A stretch of 64,000 bases of DNA, taken from contig NZ_MSCQ01000002.1 in assembly GCF_002954725.1 (NCBI RefSeq), positions 382,835-446,834 on the forward strand. Direction: 5' to 3'. The notes beneath the pieces are model-generated. The model saw only the letters and a program-made list of their open reading frames with translations. It had not been told where the DNA came from and searched no databases. The translations under genes were made by a program, and so were the position numbers. Shown here in pieces: positions 46,966 through 55,519 of the stretch (the first letter of the stretch is position 1; every line of letters begins with the position of its first letter). This stretch comes from Photobacterium phosphoreum (GTDB lineage: Bacteria > Pseudomonadota > Gammaproteobacteria > Enterobacterales > Vibrionaceae).

Positions 46966-48621
46966 TCACTGCTGCGAAAAATATTCATTCATGTGAGTAA
47001 TTCTAAAAGCACTTTTTTCAGCCACCAATTTCAATGCTGCAACTTCATCAACACAATCATTGAGGCTTTGTTCTATCAATGCGGGGAAATCACCGCTAAT
47101 AAAATTATGTGGCATTGCGCCATGGAACGAAGTCCGCGCTTTAATTATATGATGCTCAGAGTCGGTAATTTTAACCATCGCTTGATCAATAAGGTGTTGC
47201 CATTGTTGCTGCTGCGCAGTTGTTAAGCCTTTATTACCAGTAATACCAATTAAAACGGGACGATTAGCGATATCTTTAATCACCAATTGATTCTCAGCAT
47301 CTATTTCAAACTGTAGTCGACATAAATGAGTATTTTTATTCACGAAGCCATAAATATCACATTTTCCGGTACGAATTTTTTTATCAAACTCGTCACCATC
47401 AACATAAACCCAACGGCTATCACCAAGTTCTTGCTCTGAAACAGAGGTGTTTTGTTGTAACATCACCAGCTTAATCATGCGCGGATTATTATTAATATTA
47501 AACCGTGTTGCCGTCGCAAAATTATATTTAAACCATTCTTTACGCATCGTACTTTCACGGGTAAACGTCAATGTTAACTGCGTGCAAATATCTTGATTAA
47601 TATCATCAATAATGACCAGTGCCTCTTTAGCATCAGCAATGGCATCTTGTTGATTAAATGCATGTTTAGACGCAAAATCTTTCATAATATTAACAATGAC
47701 ATTACGCGATTCTGGACTATGCCATAAACAATCTTGTAGCAGTAATAAATCGAGGGGGTTGATTTCATCGCGACCATTAAAGAAAGCGCTCGCTTTGAGT
47801 AATCGTACTGACTTTTTCCAGCGACGATCCGAAATATATAATTCACTTTCGGTTGCTTGCTCAGTGATTTCACCCGATCGGGCTTCTATCATTGATTTTA
47901 ACTGGTAAATTTTCTCAAAAAGAGTATCCGTTAATGTTACATCTTCAATATGAGCTTGCCAGCTTTGATATTCATCATCTTTAATGGTTAACGCAGGATC
48001 AATCGCTGTGAGTGTATTACCCTCCCCCATTAACATTGATTTGAAATTACGCTTCTCTTGAATACGATTCACAAACACGCGCACTAACATTCGGTCATAT
48101 AATGCATCCAAACCACTGTCTGCATCGGGTAATTCATTGGAAGCGGTGATCAACAACCGCATAGGTATCGGCAGAATATCTTGACCATTTTTAAATGTAC
48201 GTTCATTAACAACGGTAAGTAGCGTATTTAATATTGCGGGACCCGCTTTCCAAATTTCATCAAGAAAAACCACTTGTGCTGTTGGTAAATAGCCATCAAT
48301 TAAGCGAACATATTTACCGTTATCTTTAAGCTCTTGGATGGATAGCGGACCAAAGACTTCTTCTGGTGTCGAAAAACGCGTCATTAAGTAATCAAAGAAT
48401 TTACTGTCGTCAAAAGCTTGAATCAATCGTTTGGCGATTAAACTTTTGGCTATGCCTGGAGGGCCTAATAAGAATACACTTTCACCTGCCAAAGCGGCTA
48501 ATAAACATAACTTAATGGTTTCTTCACGTTCATAAACGCCATTAGAAAGCCCATTAATCAGTTTTTGAATACGTTCTGATAAAATGGCTTTATTGGGTGC
48601 CGCTGTTGCTACTGTAAGCAT
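46966..48621 (-). CDS. ravA: MoxR-type AAA+ ATPase RavA
   Basis: A 551-residue AAA+ ATPase with Walker A (GPPGIAKS), Walker B (VVFLDEIWKA), sensor 1 (LLITASNELPD) and the RavA LARA/discontinuous region near the C terminus. Longer than E. coli RavA (498). I start it at the ATG at 48621, which gives an N terminus like E. coli's; the ATG at 48663 adds 14 residues. First gene of the ravA-viaA pair. Confidence 0.93.
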   Translation of the reverse strand: MLTVATAAPNKAILSERIQKLINGLSNGVYEREETIKLCLLAALAGESVFLLGPPGIAKSLIAKRLIQAFDDSKFFDYLMTRFSTPEEVFGPLSIQELKDNGKYVRLIDGYLPTAQVVFLDEIWKAGPAILNTLLTVVNERTFKNGQDILPIPMRLLITASNELPDADSGLDALYDRMLVRVFVNRIQEKRNFKSMLMGEGNTLTAIDPALTIKDDEYQSWQAHIEDVTLTDTLFEKIYQLKSMIEARSGEITEQATESELYISDRRWKKSVRLLKASAFFNGRDEINPLDLLLLQDCLWHSPESRNVIVNIMKDFASKHAFNQQDAIADAKEALVIIDDINQDICTQLTLTFTRESTMRKEWFKYNFATATRFNINNNPRMIKLVMLQQNTSVSEQELGDSRWVYVDGDEFDKKIRTGKCDIYGFVNKNTHLCRLQFEIDAENQLVIKDIANRPVLIGITGNKGLTTAQQQQWQHLIDQAMVKITDSEHHIIKARTSFHGAMPHNFISGDFPALIEQSLNDCVDEVAALKLVAEKSAFRITHMNEYFSQQ

Positions 48622-49020
48622 ATATCCAACCTTGAATTCTTTTCCTACCGAACATTGGTGCACCGCATACTGCTTGTAATACGTTAAACCACACTAACTC
48701 GTTGCTGCTTTGTTACAGTTATATCACGATTTTGTATGGTGATACACTTATACGCTCTTTTAACAATAAGGGATTAATCTGATCTAAATGATCAAACCGA
48801 TTGTTGTTATATAAATCGACTAATAAAAACACATATTGAATACAATTATTTTATAAATCATAAGCCTGGCGCTTTTATTGTTCCTTTAATTATATTTTAA
48901 ACATCTATTAAATATAACTTACGTCGCCGTTAAGTACATAAAATCAAGGTTTGAGTTTCACATTAACGTCATATAAGCGTAATAACATATTTGCTTATCA
49001 TTCAATTAATGGAATAAAGC
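48622..49020. other. Divergent intergenic region ravA / pstS-like
   Basis: About 400 AT-rich bases with promoters for both sides expected. A Pho-box-like triplet lies next to the plus-strand gene (48956-48983). No other gene or hairpin stood out. Confidence 0.4.
48956..48983 (+). promoter_or_regulatory. Pho-box-like triplet of half-sites
   Basis: TTTCAC, CGTCAT and CGTAAT begin at 48956, 48967 and 48978, exactly 11 bases apart. This is the spacing of PhoB half-sites (CTGTCAT). Individual matches are only partial (4-5 of 7). Confidence 0.4.
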
Positions 49021-49842
49021 ATGCTAACCAAAGCAACTACTTTATGGGCACTCTGTACAACAATGGCATTGAGTGCCCACGCTAATGAAACCGTTACTGT
49101 TGCAGGTTCAACGTCAGTCAGCCATGTTATGGATATTCTGGCTGAGCACTATTTAATAAAACACCCCGACAGTAAAATTAATGTACAAGGTATTAGTTCA
49201 TCAGCGGGGATTGTCGCGCTTCAAACGGGTACGGCTGAAATAGGCATGAGTTCACGTATTGTTAATGCGAATGAACTTGATGATAACTATACCATTACCC
49301 CGATAGCGCATGATGGTATTGCGCTCGTCGTGAACCCGACTAACCCTGTTAATAATGTTACTCGCGCTCAAATTGATAATATTTATCATGGTGTCACCAA
49401 AAACTGGCAGCAAATGGGGGGTAATAATGAAAAAATAGCGGTTGTCAGTCGTGAAAATGCTTCAGGCTCGCGCTTTTCATTTGAACACTTTATGGAACTT
49501 ACTAAGAATGTTGCAGGGTTTACCGTATCAGACATTAATCCTGAAGTGCTGGTGGTGAGTACCAATGGCATGGTCAAAAGTTTAATTGCTCGTAACCAAC
49601 AAGCCATTGGCTATCTATCCTTTGGCTCAGTCGATAGTTCAATTAAACCATTATCTTATGATGGTGTTACTCCTAACATAAACAATATTCGTTCTGGCGA
49701 ATATAAAATGGCACGTCCATTTCTAATTATGTATAAGAAACAAGGATTATCAACTAATGCTAAACAATTCATTCAATTTTTAACGTCAGATGATGCAAAA
49801 AAAATCATTAACGATAATGGCTATATTGCGGAACAATCTTAA
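49021..49842 (+). CDS. PstS-like phosphate-binding periplasmic protein
   Basis: A 273-residue exported substrate-binding protein with a signal peptide (cleavage near AHAN) and the PstS/PBP-like signature VTVAGSTSVSHVMD. It also has GISSSAGIVALQTGTAEIGMSSR and SRENASGSRFSFEHFM, which line the oxyanion site. No pstCAB genes follow, so it is a lone binding protein. It may feed another transporter or act in phosphate sensing or surface binding. Confidence 0.85.
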   Translation: MLTKATTLWALCTTMALSAHANETVTVAGSTSVSHVMDILAEHYLIKHPDSKINVQGISSSAGIVALQTGTAEIGMSSRIVNANELDDNYTITPIAHDGIALVVNPTNPVNNVTRAQIDNIYHGVTKNWQQMGGNNEKIAVVSRENASGSRFSFEHFMELTKNVAGFTVSDINPEVLVVSTNGMVKSLIARNQQAIGYLSFGSVDSSIKPLSYDGVTPNINNIRSGEYKMARPFLIMYKKQGLSTNAKQFIQFLTSDDAKKIINDNGYIAEQS

Positions 49843-49881
49843 CCATCGTGCAATTAAAGATGAAAAACCAGAGATAAAAAA

Positions 49882-49915
49882 AGGCTTTTAGTGAACGAAA
49901 TATCACTAAAAGCCT
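49882..49915 (-). terminator. Terminator between pstS-like gene and sseA
   Basis: A 13-bp perfect stem (AGGCTTTTAGTGA / TCACTAAAAGCCT), 8-base loop, followed on the minus strand by a T run. It serves sseA and probably also the convergent gene. Confidence 0.85.
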
Positions 49916-49975
49916 ATGCTAAATACTATTATTGAATGCCGTGGATGATCCGCTCTAGTGAGAAGGACTCAGTTA

Positions 49976-50833
49976 TTATTTAACCACTGGGTACTTTTCA
50001 TTTGCCCCCCATTCTGTCCATGAGCCATCATAAACAGTGACGTTGTCACGCCCACTAACTTGTGCAGCTAATGCTAAAATACAAGCCGTTACACCTGAAC
50101 CACAACTAAAGATAAGTCGTTGTTCGTTAGTGCTCAAGGCATCAAATTTTTGCTTTAATTGTGCAACAGGTAAAAAATGACCATTCATTAATAGCTCACC
50201 AAATGGCAAACTTTTAGCGTTTGGCATATGGCCGCTACGGAGTCCAACCCTAGGCTCTTTCACCGTTGCTAAAAAACGTGCCGTGGGACGCGCATCGATG
50301 ATTTGAAGATTGGTATCATCCAACTTTTGACACAACGTATCTGCATCAATCACCCAATTAGAACGAAACTTTGCGCAAAAATCACCCACAAGGCTCACTT
50401 GTGGTGCACCTGTTTGTGTCGCATAACCTGCGGCTAACCAAGCGGGTAAACCACCATCAAGCACTGACACATTATCATGGCCCATGGCTTTAAACATCCA
50501 CCATCCTCGTGGTGCTGAAAACATCCCTTGGCTATCATAAATAACCACATGACTGCTGTTATTCACCCCTAATTTGGCAACTTCAGTGGTAAACAAATCA
50601 GCGGATGGCAGCATATGCGGTAAATCAGTATTCGGTGCCGCTATTTGATGGTTAAAATCAAAAAAACGCGCGGTTGGGATGCGAATATCAATAAATTCTT
50701 GTTGGGGATCACGAGGAACATCAGGCATAAATGCACTGGCGTCCAATACGACAATTGATGCCGCTAACATGGCATCAGATAATTGTTGATTGAGCCATGC
50801 AGCAGAGACGATATTATTAACAGGCGATATCAT
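49976..50833 (-). CDS. sseA: 3-mercaptopyruvate sulfurtransferase SseA
   Basis: A 285-residue protein with two rhodanese domains. The C-terminal active-site loop is CGSGVTA with Cys244, which is the mercaptopyruvate-type signature rather than the thiosulfate CRKGVT type. Other marks are IYDSQGMFSAPRGWWMF and IDARPTARF. It moves sulfur from 3-mercaptopyruvate to thiols or cyanide. AAGGA lies 7 bases before the ATG. Confidence 0.93.
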   Translation of the reverse strand: MISPVNNIVSAAWLNQQLSDAMLAASIVVLDASAFMPDVPRDPQQEFIDIRIPTARFFDFNHQIAAPNTDLPHMLPSADLFTTEVAKLGVNNSSHVVIYDSQGMFSAPRGWWMFKAMGHDNVSVLDGGLPAWLAAGYATQTGAPQVSLVGDFCAKFRSNWVIDADTLCQKLDDTNLQIIDARPTARFLATVKEPRVGLRSGHMPNAKSLPFGELLMNGHFLPVAQLKQKFDALSTNEQRLIFSCGSGVTACILALAAQVSGRDNVTVYDGSWTEWGANEKYPVVK

Positions 50834-50843
50834 GAAACAGTCC

Positions 50844-51404
50844 TTAGGAATAATCCGCAGTCATTATCATTAACTTTGGCCACAAGGCCTGCCACTTTTT
50901 GTCTCGAATACGCTGTTGATAAACGGCAGGTCTTGGGTAATGTGGATTGATGCTAACATGTAATGACCAGTTATGCTCTAACCCATAAGCCGCCGTAAAA
51001 ACTAAGCAATTATCTGTCGTTAACTGAACCCCAACACAAGTAGGGACTTCTACCCAACGAGCAATAGCATCGGCACTATTTTGATAAGGCGGATGTTGAT
51101 GCTTAACATGCATTCGAGCTTGGTTTCTCACTTCCCAATTAACATGCGGTAATCGCTGATGTAATAATGAGGCATAATGCGCTTCAGTCGCTAATGAGCA
51201 ATCATCTGGATCAAAATACACCACATCGACATCATTAAGTGGCGTCATTGGTAAACTGTGCAGATGATCCCAAATAGCATTACGCACAAACCCTGCCGCA
51301 ATAAACCAATCAGGGAGATTTAGTGCTCGTACTGCCTGTAAACATTCCATTCTAATCGAATCTGCTTCAATAACTACAGCAGTATCAGACACTAAATCAG
51401 TCAT
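50844..51404 (-). CDS. Nucleotidyltransferase-like protein (DUF925 type)
   Basis: A 186-residue protein with a nucleotidyltransferase-fold signature: FIAAGFVRNAIWDHLH, then LNDVDVVYFD supplies the DxD-type acidic pair. It resembles the family of small proteins annotated as nucleotidyltransferase family. Substrate unknown. I start it at 51404 because no SD lies before the ATG at 51431. It lies ten bases upstream of sseA and is probably co-transcribed with it. Confidence 0.75.
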   Translation of the reverse strand: MTDLVSDTAVVIEADSIRMECLQAVRALNLPDWFIAAGFVRNAIWDHLHSLPMTPLNDVDVVYFDPDDCSLATEAHYASLLHQRLPHVNWEVRNQARMHVKHQHPPYQNSADAIARWVEVPTCVGVQLTTDNCLVFTAAYGLEHNWSLHVSINPHYPRPAVYQQRIRDKKWQALWPKLMIMTADYS

Positions 51405-51443
51405 TATCTTCAGATCCTTGGAATTGCACATTTATAAGAAATA

Positions 51444-51496
51444 ACAAGCTACAAGCTACAAGCTACAAGCTACAAGCTACAAGCTACAAGCTACAA
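51444..51496. repeat. Heptamer tandem repeat (ACAAGCT)7.5
   Basis: Seven exact copies of ACAAGCT plus four bases, without a mismatch. The stop codon of the DUF5718 gene lies inside the last copies (51491-51493). The array is the 40-odd bases between that stop and the start of the nucleotidyltransferase-like gene. Each unit carries TTGTAGC on the minus strand. Confidence 0.95.
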
Positions 51497-52336
51497 TATA
51501 GTAACTTGCTGAATTAATACTGACATACCATCATCAGAGAACTCATGCGTGGTTGCCATTTGCATAATTTCACTAGCGCTATAGCGGCTACCATCATAAA
51601 CAACAACGATACTACTATCACCCGCTTGTAAGAAATGGGTTTCACCATAAGGCGTATAGCGTGTGGCACCAATACTGATCACCGCCTGGGTTGGATACTG
51701 ACTTTGTTCAAGAAGTTGAGCAATATTTTCTGTCGGGCCGATATCTTGCTGGTGGTTCATTCGCTCAATGATCCAATCTAGCAATGTGTGATGAAAGTAA
51801 CTATAACCCACCACTGCACTGTCTTCGCCATAGCGGTGAATTTCACCATCACGGCAATGAAAACTCGCAATACGGTAACGGTCTAATATGCCGCCAGTAG
51901 TAAAGTGATCGATATCAATAAGGTGATCACTAATACCTTTACTGTTGACACCCCAATTTTTCTTTTCGCTGATCTTTTTTGCATTAGGCTTACGAATAGA
52001 ACAATCGTTATAAGCACCAAATTGACGTGGGATCAATGCCGTCACTGTTTGGGTTACACCATCAATATCGGTGGCATATACAACATCACAAACAAGGGCA
52101 ACTTCAGGCTCTATTTGAAGGTTATCCGCATCATTAGGTGGCGTGATGATTGTTGCTGATAATGGGTAGGTTGCTAGTGATCCAGAATCAATATTAGGTA
52201 AATAAAAAGGGAAAATAGCCTTAGGCTGAATAGTTTCTTTGACTTCAACAGCAATAAAATCTGCGGCTTCACCCGCTTGCTCTAAATGTCCCGCAAAATT
52301 ACCCGCCACACCAAATCCAATATATTGATTAAACAC
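51491..52336 (-). CDS. DUF5718 family protein
   Basis: A 281-residue cytoplasmic protein with YIGFGVAGNFAGHLEQAGEA at the start and IEPEVALVCDVVY in the middle. The latter is reminiscent of the fumarylacetoacetate hydrolase fold, but I cannot confirm activity. GTG start with AGGGA 5 bases upstream. Its stop codon lies in the heptamer repeat. Confidence 0.7.
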   Translation of the reverse strand: MFNQYIGFGVAGNFAGHLEQAGEAADFIAVEVKETIQPKAIFPFYLPNIDSGSLATYPLSATIITPPNDADNLQIEPEVALVCDVVYATDIDGVTQTVTALIPRQFGAYNDCSIRKPNAKKISEKKNWGVNSKGISDHLIDIDHFTTGGILDRYRIASFHCRDGEIHRYGEDSAVVGYSYFHHTLLDWIIERMNHQQDIGPTENIAQLLEQSQYPTQAVISIGATRYTPYGETHFLQAGDSSIVVVYDGSRYSASEIMQMATTHEFSDDGMSVLIQQVTIL

Positions 52337-52522
52337 TGTTTATCCCTAAATACACGTAAAAATATAAGGCGCTATCATAACCAATAATCTGTTTGTTTTC
52401 CGTTATCGAGTTAACAATTATTGGCTATCATTAGGCAACATTCTTATTTTTGATTCAAGCTTGATCACAATTCAGTCATACGATAACTACCCTTAAAATA
52501 ACAGTAGTAATAAGGGATTATC

Positions 52523-53647
52523 ATGCCATTACGTCATTTAAAGCGCACAATACGTAATTTACTGTTATTACTTTGCATTACCGTTAGTTATATTTCCCAT
52601 CCCGCATATGCTGCGCAAGCAATTCCAAAAACAATAAACAGTAATCCCGCCTCTCTTTACGCGCCATTATTACTCCCATGGCAAGCGGCATTAACATCAT
52701 CAAATGGAACCGATGTATATTGCGGTGCTGTTGTTATTAGTGAATATTGGTTGATAACCGCAGCTCATTGTAACAAGGATCATATTGAGCAGGTTATTGC
52801 GGGTATTTCATCTATTCCGCAACAATATTCTCAGCAATTGAACCCTAAAAATAAGTTCAATATTACGCATAAAATAAACCATCCGAATTACAATGAGACT
52901 ATCTTTGCTAACGATATTGCTTTGATTCGTGTTGACCGTTCTTTGCTCACTGTGGCAAAACCCATACTTATTACTTCAATAGCAGAGCAACAAACAGCCG
53001 ATAATATATTTTCAAATCAATGGGTAACATATCAAAATTCAGACGCCAACCTGATTGCTTCTGGTTGGGGAAAAACCAATGTTGAATCTGGCATTAATTA
53101 TCCAGCACAATTACAACTCATTACGCTAGCAGGCGTGCCTGATCACCTTTGTCGAGGCTTACGCGCTGAACATTCGCATATTGTTTGTGCTGATTCTAAT
53201 ATCGATGGTTTAATTAAAGATGTATGTAGCGGTGATTCCGGTGGGCCTTTAATTTGGCAGGAGCCACAAAAAACCGCCGATAATGATTTTGGACTACGGG
53301 TTATTGGGATCACAAGTAATGGTGCACAATGTCAAGATCGTCTCAATGATCCTACCCACCAATACCAACAACTTCATGGTCAATACACAGAATTAGCCCC
53401 ACTGCGTCCTTGGCTTGAAGCTTATATTAAACAATATGATAACTTATCTGACTTTTCACTCGCCATACACAATACTGCTCCCGATTACAAGCACGATCCA
53501 TTCACTGTCGTTGATGACTATCCTCAAGATCAAGATATTAATTCATTATTAGTTTCCACTCACTCAGCAGCAGCTGGAAATATTCCACTAACGACTTTCG
53601 CTATACTTATTGTTATTGCTTTATCCCGAAGAAGAATCAACTGGTAA
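52523..53647 (+). CDS. Secreted trypsin-like serine protease with C-terminal membrane tail
   Basis: A 374-residue protease: signal peptide (cleavage near AYAA), S1 domain with catalytic His82 (TAAHC), Asp131 (NDIAL) and Ser239 (GDSGGP), and four or more cysteines for disulfides. The tail (about 347-374) is AAAGN, a hydrophobic segment and RRRINW. This layout resembles the GlyGly-CTERM/rhombosortase signal of Vibrio proteases (VesB type), although the Gly-Gly is missing. AAGGGA precedes the ATG. Confidence 0.85.
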   Translation: MPLRHLKRTIRNLLLLLCITVSYISHPAYAAQAIPKTINSNPASLYAPLLLPWQAALTSSNGTDVYCGAVVISEYWLITAAHCNKDHIEQVIAGISSIPQQYSQQLNPKNKFNITHKINHPNYNETIFANDIALIRVDRSLLTVAKPILITSIAEQQTADNIFSNQWVTYQNSDANLIASGWGKTNVESGINYPAQLQLITLAGVPDHLCRGLRAEHSHIVCADSNIDGLIKDVCSGDSGGPLIWQEPQKTADNDFGLRVIGITSNGAQCQDRLNDPTHQYQQLHGQYTELAPLRPWLEAYIKQYDNLSDFSLAIHNTAPDYKHDPFTVVDDYPQDQDINSLLVSTHSAAAGNIPLTTFAILIVIALSRRRINW

Positions 53648-53758
53648 TAAATATTAACTTATACACTCTATTTATGGATAATAAAAAATACAATATTGCC
53701 ATCAAGCAGTATTACGTAATAATAGACTTACGTTGATATTTAGAATGGATATTATTAA

Positions 53759-54703
53759 ATGGATTTCTTTCCGATATTTCTAAAAGTAAATCATAAACAA
53801 ATTTTAGTTGTTGGTGGGGGCGAAGTTGCTTGTCGCAAAGTGGATTTATTATTAAAAGCACATGCTAACGTTACGGTTGTATCACCACAACTGCACCCTC
53901 ATTTACAACAGTTACTCAAGCAGCAGTTAATTGCGCACATTAATCAGCCTTATCAATCTTCACAATTAGAAGGTACTGATCAAGTTTGGGCAACAACAGA
54001 CTCATCGACGCTTAATCATCAAATTTACCATGATGCTAACGCATTAAAAATCTGGACCAATGTTGTTGATGACCCAACATTTTGCGATTTTATTACACCG
54101 TCTATGGTTGATCGCTCTCCTATTCAAGTTGCAATATCTAGCGGTGGAGCATCACCGGTATTGGTGCGTTACTTACGTGAACGTTTAGAGACTTACTTAC
54201 CTCAAAATTTAAGTTTAGTTGCGACATTTTCAGGTAAACAGCGCCAACGTATTAAGCAACATTTCACAACTGTTGATGAACGACGTAAATTTTGGGAACA
54301 ATTCTTTCGCTTAACCGTCGTCGAAAACGCGCGCACTGATGAAGCCTTAGAAACCGCTTTCCAACAACTGTTAACTGAACAGCCTAGTAACAGTGGTAGC
54401 GGCAGCCTTTATCTTATTGAAACAGCTCATGATCCCGAGCTATTAAGCCTTAAAGCATTACGATTAATGCAGCAGTCAGAATATGTCCTTTACCACAATG
54501 ATGTTGCCGAGGTGTTTGTTGATCTATGTCGACGTGATGCTGATCGTGAACGTTGTGATCACACTAATATACAAACGCTAGCAGAAAACCTAGTCCAGCA
54601 AGGTCTACGTGTCTGTGTACTCGCAACTAAAGATAACCATCGCCCGAGACTTAAAAATTATTGTACTCATCATGAAGGTATTTTTGTTCCAATCTTTGGG
54701 TAA
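53759..54703 (+). CDS. Siroheme synthase, CysG N-terminal type with vestigial SUMT tail
   Basis: A 314-residue protein. Residues 1-205 form the precorrin-2 dehydrogenase/ferrochelatase module: VVGGGEVACRK, NVVDDPTFCDF with catalytic Asp, SSGGASPVLVRYLRERLE. Residues about 220-275 look like the start of a uroporphyrinogen methyltransferase (DPELLSLKALRLMQQSEYVLYHN, CRRDADRE). The glycine-rich loop is ETAH instead of GAGPG and the rest of that domain is missing. Methylation must come from another protein. Confidence 0.88.
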   Translation: MDFFPIFLKVNHKQILVVGGGEVACRKVDLLLKAHANVTVVSPQLHPHLQQLLKQQLIAHINQPYQSSQLEGTDQVWATTDSSTLNHQIYHDANALKIWTNVVDDPTFCDFITPSMVDRSPIQVAISSGGASPVLVRYLRERLETYLPQNLSLVATFSGKQRQRIKQHFTTVDERRKFWEQFFRLTVVENARTDEALETAFQQLLTEQPSNSGSGSLYLIETAHDPELLSLKALRLMQQSEYVLYHNDVAEVFVDLCRRDADRERCDHTNIQTLAENLVQQGLRVCVLATKDNHRPRLKNYCTHHEGIFVPIFG

Positions 54704-54725
54704 CGTATTTTTTAGACCAAATAAA

Positions 54726-54770
54726 AACGCAGAATATTGGCTCTTTCTAGTTAAAAGCATATTCTGCGTT
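54726..54770. terminator. Hairpin after siroheme synthase
   Basis: AACGCAGAATAT / ATATTCTGCGTT 12-bp stem with a 21-base loop, A run on the left; probable bidirectional terminator. Confidence 0.65.
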
Positions 54771-54791
54771 TCACTATCAATACTTATAACC

Positions 54792-54816
54792 TATTAGTTA
54801 TTAGTTATTAGTTATT
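54792..54816. repeat. Heptamer tandem repeat (TATTAGT)3.5
   Basis: Three exact copies of TATTAGT plus TATT, ending just before the stop codon of the DUF1097 gene. Confidence 0.85.
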
Positions 54817-55277
54817 TACTCATAATTCGGTGACATTTTTGAATGTAACCATATGCCCGTTGTTTTCATCAAATAACCAAAAATCACACCAACAATAAGA
54901 GACGGAATAACTAACTGCCAATTACCTGCTGCTGCAAATGTTGCACATGAACCAATAAATGTACCGGGAATAAAACTTAACCAGCGTTTTTTCGCTTGGG
55001 CACACATCATAAATGCCACTAAGGCGGTGATAATATAACCCACAATTTCCATATTAATCACTGAAGATAATTTAATAATTACCATTGCCCAGAATACGCC
55101 ACTAAGATTTGTCGCTATACTTAGCCCTACCCCTTTAATACCATCGCGTTGTAAAGCAAAATATGTTGTACATCCCAAAAAACCGCCCCAACTAAGTAAA
55201 CCAAGAGAAACAGCAACCCAGCCCCAGATCCCAGAAAGAATACCCGTTGTTAAAGCAATAGCGATAAGCAAAGACAT
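54816..55277 (-). CDS. DUF1097 membrane protein (YcdZ-like)
   Basis: A 153-residue inner-membrane protein with about five hydrophobic segments and the DUF1097 pattern (WGWVAVSLGLLSWGGFLGC, IPGTFIGSCATFA). Function unknown. I start it at 55277, where GGGAT lies 6 bases before the ATG; the TTG at 55301 has no ribosome site. Confidence 0.78.
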   Translation of the reverse strand: MSLLIAIALTTGILSGIWGWVAVSLGLLSWGGFLGCTTYFALQRDGIKGVGLSIATNLSGVFWAMVIIKLSSVINMEIVGYIITALVAFMMCAQAKKRWLSFIPGTFIGSCATFAAAGNWQLVIPSLIVGVIFGYLMKTTGIWLHSKMSPNYE

Positions 55278-55390
55278 TATTGATCCCACGTCAATTTTCA
55301 ATAATGGGTAGTCTATATGAAGCCGAGTCGCACTTAAAACGATTTAGTTCACATACAGAAAAATAAAATTACATTTAATTACCAACTAAA

Positions 55391-55404
55391 GTGAGATTGA
55401 TCAC
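55391..55404 (+). promoter_or_regulatory. CRP-like site upstream of nagZ
   Basis: GTGA-GATTGA-TCAC gives the exact GTGA-N6-TCAC core of CRP sites with A and G flanks. It lies about 115 bases before the nagZ start. Confidence 0.45.
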
Positions 55405-55519
55405 GTAGTTGCTTTTTGTCGCTACGGTTACATAAATACAATAAAATCCAGATTAGAAATTGCGGTTACGACAAATTATGATAATTTATTCGCTCTATTT
55501 GTTTGTCGGAGTACCTTTA

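Noticed and set aside
45448..48621. AAA+/VWA pair as a novel ternary or defence system
   Set aside because: Both proteins match RavA and ViaA over their length.
51444..51496. Possible CRISPR-like array
   Set aside because: Units are 7 bases and contiguous with no spacers; it is a simple tandem repeat.
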